Source: Methanomicrobiales archaeon HGW-Methanomicrobiales-3 (GTDB lineage Archaea > Halobacteriota > Methanomicrobia > Methanomicrobiales > Methanospirillaceae). Taken from it: a stretch of DNA of 64,000 bases. Location: the NCBI GenBank assembly GCA_002839605.1, contig PGYK01000012.1:1-64000 (forward strand). The letters run 5' to 3'. Made by a program: the position numbers and the translations under genes. Shown one piece after another: positions 58,863-64,000 of this stretch (its first letter is position 1; the number at the start of each line of letters is the position of its first letter). Below the pieces are notes generated by a model, which was not told where the DNA came from, did no database searches, and was given only the letters and a program-made list of their open reading frames with translations.

Positions 58863-59657
58863 TCAGGCTTTCTTTGCAGCCATCCGGATCTGGTCAAGGG
58901 TCTTTTCCCTTATGTGCATGAAAACACCGATGAGCTCGTGCTGGTCGTCCTTAATGGGCCGGATAACGGCACTCACCTTCTTTGTCTTGTTGGACCGGGT
59001 TACTACCGCCGTGTTGAAGTCATGCGACACCACGAGCATCTGCTTGACCACCTCCGGCACCGGGTCCGGGAGCTGCTCGCCCGTCATATCGTTGATGAGC
59101 ATCAGGGTGTCGCGCCAGTGGTGCATGAGAATATCCTTTTCCGGCAGGTTGAGGAACCGGGGAGTATACGGGTTATAAAAGATGATCCGGCCCTTGAGGT
59201 CCAGGATCAGGATGAGATCTAAGGCAGCAATGAGCTTCTTTGGTTCCCCGACCGGGTACATATCGAGATACTTTTTCCGGATAGCATGATTGTAGAGCGC
59301 CAGTTCGACATTTGAAGAGAGATCCTTGTCCGTGAACGGCTTGAGAATGTACCCGAGCGGCTGGGCATGCTTTGCCCGTTCGAGAAGCCCGTCATCGCAG
59401 AGAGCAGTCAGAAACACGATCGGGTAATGGAAGAGCTGGAAGATATACCGGGCTGCAGCAACGCCGTCCATCGTTCCTCCGAGATGAATATCCATCAAAA
59501 TAAGGTCGGGCTCCAGCTCGGCAGCCTTCATGATGGACTCTTCACCTGTGCTGATATTCCCGACAACGGCATACCCTTTCTTCTCGAGCATGGTCGTGAT
59601 CAGGTTGCAGATGATCTCGTCATCTTCAACAATGAGAATACGGGGAATAGGTGCCAT
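58863..59657 (-). CDS. Response regulator with PAS domain
   Basis: 264 residues. Receiver domain at 1-125: RILIVEDDEI with the acidic pair, phospho-acceptor Asp in LILMDIHLGG (about residue 57), Thr in FLTAL and Lys in LKPFTDKDL. Then a PAS-like domain at about 140-255 (LILILDLKGRIIFYNPYTPR, FNTAVVTRSNKTKKVSAVIR). No output DNA-binding or kinase domain. Typical of methanogen signalling; the partner histidine kinase is not in the window. 58715-58862 is free of genes. Confidence 0.9.
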   Translation of the reverse strand: MAPIPRILIVEDDEIICNLITTMLEKKGYAVVGNISTGEESIMKAAELEPDLILMDIHLGGTMDGVAAARYIFQLFHYPIVFLTALCDDGLLERAKHAQPLGYILKPFTDKDLSSNVELALYNHAIRKKYLDMYPVGEPKKLIAALDLILILDLKGRIIFYNPYTPRFLNLPEKDILMHHWRDTLMLINDMTGEQLPDPVPEVVKQMLVVSHDFNTAVVTRSNKTKKVSAVIRPIKDDQHELIGVFMHIREKTLDQIRMAAKKA

Positions 59658-59724
59658 GGGGATCCGGAAGAGTTTAGCGTCTGATGATAAGGATTATGCC
59701 GATATAATATTTAAAAAAATAGGT

Positions 59725-60855
59725 TTATTCGGGTTTGTTGGTTATCGTGAAGACACAGTGCTCGTCACCCTTTGACTTGCACTTGATCTCTTTTGCCTGG
59801 ACCCGGATACCAAACGACCCCTCGATGATACCGGCAAGAAGACCGGCCGTGCAGAAGCAGACGTTTTTGCCGGTGTTTCCAAAGGACTCGGACTCGACCG
59901 TGTGGGAGAGCGTGATGGTCTTCATCTTGGTCTTCTCGTCCCACTCCTCTTTAACGAAATTGAACCAACCCATCTGCGAATAGAAGGCAAAGGCCATATC
60001 GGAGAGGATCTTGGGGTTCGTGATACCCATCTTCTTATAGTGCTCAACATTCTCTCTTCCCATGTCCATGTAGGCACGGTAGTTGACCCCGCTTGCCGGG
60101 GCTTCACCCATGGTCTTCTTCAAGGACTGGGTCATGGACGTGAAGATGAACCGGGGCATCATAACAACCGGTTCATCGATCAAGGAGATCTTGCCCTCCA
60201 GGGGTTTGTGCTCGATGAACTCGGTGATGGCAGATTCGCCCTTGACAACGGCTTCTGCCTTGAACTTCCAGCTTGCGGAAACCTGGTCTGCCTGGAATGT
60301 GCAGTACTCGTCACCCTTTGCATGACAGGTCTTCTCAAGGCAATACCATGAATTGCCGGTCACGGCTGTCAGGACACCTTCGATCCAGCCCTGGTGGATA
60401 CCGCAGACGGACATGTTCCAGTCCTTGAGAACCTCGGATTCAAACGTATGCTTGGTCCTGATGACGATCCGCTTCTCGCTTGCCTCGACGAGTTCGAACG
60501 GGGCACCCCATCCCTGCTGGTGCTGGAGCTTGAAGACGAGCATTAAGAACTCCTCGGGCTTCAGTTCCATGCCAAGTTTCTTTAAGAGATTGTTGAGCCC
60601 GACCGAACCGGCACCGACCGAGCGGTAGAGTTTCCGTACCGCTTTGACTGCCAGTTTCTTGTTCAGGTTCTGCTCGTACATCTCGTACACGGCCTTGACC
60701 ATGTAATTCGGGTTGCTTGCCGTCTTGACACCAAAAACGGAATATGTGCCGGCAAGCGGATCCAGCTCGACATACGGGGCGATGGTCTTGTCGCCTTTGA
60801 TCAGCGCCTCGAAATCCTCACGTCCTATCTTCATAAATGACTGATCTGTATTCAT
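59725..60855 (-). CDS. Protein with two V4R domains
   Basis: 376-residue protein. Two V4R (4-vinyl reductase-like) small-molecule-binding domains are visible by their C-terminal motifs CHAKGDEYCTFQAD (about residue 187) and KCKSKGDEHCVFTI (about residue 362), each a Cys/Asp/Glu/His set that can bind a metal or ligand. N-terminal half of each contains helix-strand pieces such as VGAGSVGLNNLLKKLGMELK. V4R proteins are abundant in methanogens and thought to sense or carry ligands; the ligand is unknown. ATG 60855 or 60834. Confidence 0.82.
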   Translation of the reverse strand: MNTDQSFMKIGREDFEALIKGDKTIAPYVELDPLAGTYSVFGVKTASNPNYMVKAVYEMYEQNLNKKLAVKAVRKLYRSVGAGSVGLNNLLKKLGMELKPEEFLMLVFKLQHQQGWGAPFELVEASEKRIVIRTKHTFESEVLKDWNMSVCGIHQGWIEGVLTAVTGNSWYCLEKTCHAKGDEYCTFQADQVSASWKFKAEAVVKGESAITEFIEHKPLEGKISLIDEPVVMMPRFIFTSMTQSLKKTMGEAPASGVNYRAYMDMGRENVEHYKKMGITNPKILSDMAFAFYSQMGWFNFVKEEWDEKTKMKTITLSHTVESESFGNTGKNVCFCTAGLLAGIIEGSFGIRVQAKEIKCKSKGDEHCVFTITNKPE

Positions 60856-60941
60856 CCAATTAAAGCGTTTCGTCTTAACTGTCTGAAAAAAAGAGGGAAA
60901 AATCGGGCGATATTTGAAAAATAAGGGTGAAAATGAAAGAA

Positions 60942-61553
60942 TCAGAGCCCGAGGGTGATACGGGGATGGGCTGCATCGAACGTGATGCGGCGGGTGGTGA
61001 TCATCTGGTTGCGATCCTGCAGGACACAGTCATAGGTCCCAAACATGATCCGGAAACCGACACTCCCGTCACTGGTGGTAACATCGCTGCCGACAATCTG
61101 GCCGTTTTTTCGGATGGAGACGCGGATACCGTTCTCGGGCACATCGCCCTGCAGAACAATAAGCGTGAGGTTCCCAATACCGGTGCTCTTCATGCCAAAT
61201 TCCGGCAGCTCGACACTGGTTTTGGTCTCAAGCCGGGATTTTTTAAAGATCCTGCAACCCATGACAACGGCATCGATGAACTCCTTTTGTACGTCGTGGA
61301 GCGTGAACTGTTCCCCGCCACGGATCAGCATGACCGCATTGTCCCCGAAGAGCTCCCCCTTGGGATCGATATAGATTGCCCCTTCCGGTTCGCCGCCGAT
61401 GAATGCAAGGTAGAGGTCCTTTTCCTCGCCATGGGATTCAGCTATGCCATCTATGGTGTTTTTCCGGGCATAACTGACGAGTTCGCTGACAGGAAACGTA
61501 CCACGCTCCGGGGAATTTTTGAGGAGCGTTGCCATCATATCGGAAATTTTCAT
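60942..61553 (-). CDS. Hypothetical protein, DUF4388-like plus beta-sandwich
   Basis: 203 residues. N-terminal part (FPVSELVSYARKNTIDGIAE, YLAFIGGEPEGAIYIDPKGE, VMLIRGGEQFTLHDVQKEFI) has the look of the DUF4388/DUF2226 group also seen at 53481 and 54835. C-terminal 75 residues (NGIRVSIRKNGQIVGSDVTT, GFRIMFGTYDCVLQDRN) resemble a carboxypeptidase-regulatory-like beta sandwich. Both calls are by pattern. Divergent from the A24 peptidase gene with 160 bp between. Confidence 0.6.
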   Translation of the reverse strand: MKISDMMATLLKNSPERGTFPVSELVSYARKNTIDGIAESHGEEKDLYLAFIGGEPEGAIYIDPKGELFGDNAVMLIRGGEQFTLHDVQKEFIDAVVMGCRIFKKSRLETKTSVELPEFGMKSTGIGNLTLIVLQGDVPENGIRVSIRKNGQIVGSDVTTSDGSVGFRIMFGTYDCVLQDRNQMITTRRITFDAAHPRITLGL

Positions 61554-61714
61554 GCGATCGTCCTTTTCGATGTATGACTCGTGAACCGGAGATACCTGCC
61601 CGGTTCCCGTTCATGATAGTGTTTGCAGGAGTGCAATATATATTTACGGAATCCTTCAACAGGTTCCTGCCGCCATATTTTATTCCTTGAAAAGAGAAAG
61701 GTACCGTGCAGATT

Positions 61715-62890
61715 ATGGATCTCTTCTGGCCTATGGCCGTATCGGCAACCGCGGTCCTTCTTACCCTCATCTACACCTCGTACCTCGATATCCGGGATCG
61801 GCGTGTTCCATTTGTCCACTGGATGCCGATGATCGCAGTCGGCATCTGCTGTACCGGGTATCTCCTCTGGCAGATGACCGCCAATGCCAGCCTTGTTGCC
61901 GGATACCTTGCCCTTGTCGCAGGTTTCCTGTACACCGATTACCTTGACAACCGGGGCAGAACGGATTCACTGTACCTGACCGGGTATTACCGGAAGCAGA
62001 ATATCTGGATTTTTCTGGCGATCGCGCTCATTCTGCCGGCCTTGTCATGGTTTGTCCTTGCTCCTTCCATCACCATCCAGATCGTCCCGTGGTACGCCAT
62101 GTTTGCCGGCATTTTCGGGTACATCTCATGGATGGAATACAAAGGCAGGTTTGACGAGGATCCGAAAAAGAAGAAGAAGCGCGACACCATGGCCGAAGTT
62201 CTCGGCCGCTGGTACTTTGTCCTGATCGTGCTGATCTTCATGATCGTCACCGTCCAGATGCTCGTTGCCCCGGATGGCTGGGGATCGCCGGCACTTGTGA
62301 TCCTCTTCCTCTCGGTCTTCTGCGGGGTCTTTTACACGTTTGGCCGGATGCACTTTTTTGGGGGTGCGGACGCATGGGCGCTCATCTTCATCGCGTTTGC
62401 CGTGCCGGTGTTTCCCTTCGAACCGCTTCTTGGCACTCCGCCGCTCGGGTTCCTCGCGTTTTCCGTCCTGATAAACGCGCTGCTCCTCAACCTGGTCACC
62501 CCAATCGGGATCTTCCTTGTCAATGTTCTGCATCGCAACCGGGCACCGCTCATGTACCTCTTCTTCGGCTTTCCGGTACAGGGCGATGCCATCAGTAAGG
62601 AGTGGGGCTTTGTCATGGAAGATTTCGAGGAGAAGGACGGGATCGTGTCCCGGAAGTTCATCGGGTTCTGGGACGCGATCCGGCGGATGTATGCCGGGGA
62701 GAACCGGGTGTATACCAAAGATCTCCGGGAACACCCCGAAGAGTTCCGACAGGAACTCGCCCTGTACCGGAAGGCCGGCACGGTCTGGATCTCGTATGCC
62801 GTCCCGTTCATCATCCCCATCACTGCAGGATTTGTGACCGCCATCATTTTTGGCGATTTTTTACTCATCGTCATGAACATTTTCGTATAA
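61715..62890 (+). CDS. A24 prepilin peptidase (FlaK/PibD-like)
   Basis: 391-residue membrane aspartic protease that removes class III signal peptides from archaeal pilins or archaellins. Catalytic aspartates: first in TSYLDIRDRRVPFVHWMP (about residue 25), second in HFFGGADAWALIFIAFAV (about residue 221), matching D...GxGD-type A24 sites in GADA form. About eight hydrophobic segments. A long cytoplasmic insertion (about 145-165, KKKKKRDTM) and a C-terminal extension past residue 300 add to the usual 230-260 residues. Start ATG 61715 or GTG 61706. It serves the same filament system as the F-proteins and ATPase upstream, by inference. Confidence 0.82.
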   Translation: MDLFWPMAVSATAVLLTLIYTSYLDIRDRRVPFVHWMPMIAVGICCTGYLLWQMTANASLVAGYLALVAGFLYTDYLDNRGRTDSLYLTGYYRKQNIWIFLAIALILPALSWFVLAPSITIQIVPWYAMFAGIFGYISWMEYKGRFDEDPKKKKKRDTMAEVLGRWYFVLIVLIFMIVTVQMLVAPDGWGSPALVILFLSVFCGVFYTFGRMHFFGGADAWALIFIAFAVPVFPFEPLLGTPPLGFLAFSVLINALLLNLVTPIGIFLVNVLHRNRAPLMYLFFGFPVQGDAISKEWGFVMEDFEEKDGIVSRKFIGFWDAIRRMYAGENRVYTKDLREHPEEFRQELALYRKAGTVWISYAVPFIIPITAGFVTAIIFGDFLLIVMNIFV

Positions 62891-62902
62891 GACGTGAATA
62901 CC

Positions 62903-63265
62903 ATGCTGAACCTGAAATTTGAGAACAACCTCATCCCGGTCATTGTGCAGGATGAGAAGAGCAGCGAAGTACTGATGATGGCATATGCAAACGAAGAGGC
63001 AGTCCGGCTCACGCAGGAGACCGGCTTTGCCCACTATTACAGCCGGAGCAGGAAAAAGCTCTGGAAGAAAGGCGAAGAAAGCGGCCATTTTCAGAGAGTT
63101 TCAAAAATCCTCACCGACTGCGACGAGGACTGCCTCATTTACGCTGTCGAGCAGACCGGTGCAGCCTGCCATACCGGGTACCGGTCCTGTTTCTACCGCA
63201 CGCTGGATGGCGCTGTGGTGGGGACAAAAGTCTTTGACCCGGAGAAAGTCTACGGGAAGAAATAG
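62903..63265 (+). CDS. hisI: Phosphoribosyl-AMP cyclohydrolase
   Basis: 120-residue third-step enzyme of histidine synthesis, opening the purine ring of phosphoribosyl-AMP. Metal and substrate motifs are clear: [59 protein letters not shown] and YRSCFYR. Stand-alone HisI without the HisE domain, as in many archaea. ATG 62903; GTG 62894 is possible. Downstream lies the element at 63286. Confidence 0.95.
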   Translation: MLNLKFENNLIPVIVQDEKSSEVLMMAYANEEAVRLTQETGFAHYYSRSRKKLWKKGEESGHFQRVSKILTDCDEDCLIYAVEQTGAACHTGYRSCFYRTLDGAVVGTKVFDPEKVYGKK

Positions 63266-63285
63266 TTCAGGCTCCCCCTTTTTTT

Positions 63286-63964
63286 GCTCTGGAGAAATCA
63301 TTCCCACTGTGTCCTTTTGTAAAAATAACGATGGTGACCCCCTCTCCCCGGGGGGAGGCAGCCTGCGGGGGCAAGCCCTAAAAACCCCCGGTTTCAATCG
63401 TCCATTTTCAGGTGCCCGTTTACGGCCTGCTCCACAAAGACGAGGGTCGATGAGACCCCGGGCGCCCAAATCACCATCGCAATCGAATCCAGAAGGGTGG
63501 TGAGGATTTCCCATGAAAAACGGATTTTAAGAAGATTAGATTATGGGGGCTGATGCCCCCATACCCCCGTGGGGATTACTGCCGCCGCCCCGTAGGGCGC
63601 CCCGCGGCGGCCTCAATTACCGGTTTCACGAACCGGAAATTGCCCCGCCGTAATCCGCGAGGGGGCCAGAATCGGTTTCGCTCAAAGAAATCTCCTGTTT
63701 AGCGTTTTTCATTATTTGGGCGCGAACTCCCGTTCATGGTTGTTTCCCATGAAAATACTCCAACCGATCTCTTCTGTACGGGGTCCCTCATGAAGCCATA
63801 AGGGGCACTATCGCTTCCGCAGCCCGACCATTGCGCGGGCGATGGGGGCCTCGCCGCCCCCATAAGGAGCGCAAGGATACGGGCGAGGACGGTATGTTCA
63901 AATGTTCATCTGATTTTCATCATTCGGGTGTGAACTCCCGTTCATGTGCGTTTCTCAAGAGCAC
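63286..63964 (+). repeat. Interspersed element, full-length copy
   Basis: 679 bp from GCTCTGGAGAAA (63286) to TTTCTCAAGAGC (63951-63962), flanked by T-tracts 63279-63285 and 63965-63969. Order: TTTTGTAAAAATAACGATGG, CCCCGGGGGG hairpin, GGGTCGATGAGACCC (63444-63458), reversed TATGGGGGC module (63542-63564), reversed GCCGCC/GGCGGC hairpin (63580-63610), GGGGCACTATCGCTTCCGCA and CCCCCATAAGGAGCGCAAGG. The small frame from the right end (ATG 63945) is stopped after 15 codons and its continuation is frameshifted, so this copy looks decayed. 63970-64000 is unassigned. Confidence 0.85.
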
Positions 63965-64000
63965 CTTTTTATCTCTCCCTCCGGGTCACAATGTTTATCA

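Noticed and set aside
63101-63514. 137-residue minus-strand frame across hisI and the element
   Set aside because: Half of it is antisense to hisI and the rest is repeat; no independent start signal.
1-64000. CRISPR array
   Set aside because: The repeats are long, divergent and not regularly spaced with unique spacers.

Overview
The window comes from a methanogenic archaeon, most likely order Methanomicrobiales (Methanoregula-like); the genus is inference. Evidence: archaeal translation genes (L21e, L31e, L39e, L18Ae/LX, S19e, aIF1, aIF6, Rpo4, Pus10/TrmY, RNase P component 4, prefoldin alpha, SRP54/FtsY), a DGGGP synthase for archaeal lipids, an HdrA-like flavoprotein, a DUF116 protein, PKD-repeat surface protein and V4R-domain proteins. 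Genes are tightly packed, often overlapping, on both strands. Starts use GGAG/GGTGA-type ribosome binding sites or look leaderless behind a TATA box.

Layout. 0-8 kb: 8-PKD surface protein, CoaD, gamma-carbonic-anhydrase-like protein, HdrA-like protein, MtnA, DUF116, bactofilin-like protein, lipid prenyltransferase. 8-17 kb: tRNA-Arg(CCT), Trm1, DRG GTPase, tRNA-Glu(CTC), small unknown proteins, HEAT protein, an ABC exporter, HemK2-like methyltransferase, ThiC. 17-24.7 kb (minus): DUF1848, then a long translation/targeting operon pfdA-ftsY-srp54-trmY-pus10-rpl21e-rpo4-DUF655-ksgA. 24.9-30 kb: homospermidine synthase and ornithine-type decarboxylase, a transglutaminase-like lipoprotein, DJ-1/PfpI and an EF-Tu-domain protein. 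30.9-34.6 kb (minus): rnp4-yhbY-rps19e-PDCD5-PP-loop-rpl39e-rpl31e-eif6-rplX, the other half of the same conserved archaeal supercluster. 34.8-48.7 kb: PurN, CorC-like, TIM-barrel protein, XseA/XseB, DUF371, zinc-finger protein, thioredoxin, FKBP-like protein, a broken Hsp20 gene, CBS-ParB protein, NDP-sugar pyrophosphorylase, antiporter, CobQ and aIF1.

48.7-62.9 kb looks like one functional neighbourhood: two type II/IV secretion membrane platform proteins and their ATPase, two roadblock/LC7 proteins, and across a divergent promoter a Pro-rich protein, a membrane-anchored LC7-like protein and a MinD ATPase; then an unknown protein, a REC-PAS response regulator, a double V4R protein, another unknown and an A24 prepilin peptidase. 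I read this as an archaeal type IV filament or secretion machine with its own small-GTPase-style/MinD spatial control and sensory input. No pilin gene was found in the window. hisI follows.

Scattered between genes are copies of a GC-rich, hairpin-rich element of about 610-680 bp (six complete or partial copies: 1-333, 30001-30680, 43185-43393, 46428-46729, 57103-57712, 63286-63964). The complete copies are bounded by GCTCTGGAGAAA inverted repeats and sit between T-tracts. At several ends the inverted repeat itself contains a ribosome binding site plus an ATG opening a small inward reading frame whose sequence differs between copies mostly at synonymous sites. A second repeat family of about 160 bp is at 28798-28955 and, inverted, 57731-57895. 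These elements and the secretion/LC7/MinD locus are the most interesting content. No CRISPR array, rRNA, integrase or transposase was seen.
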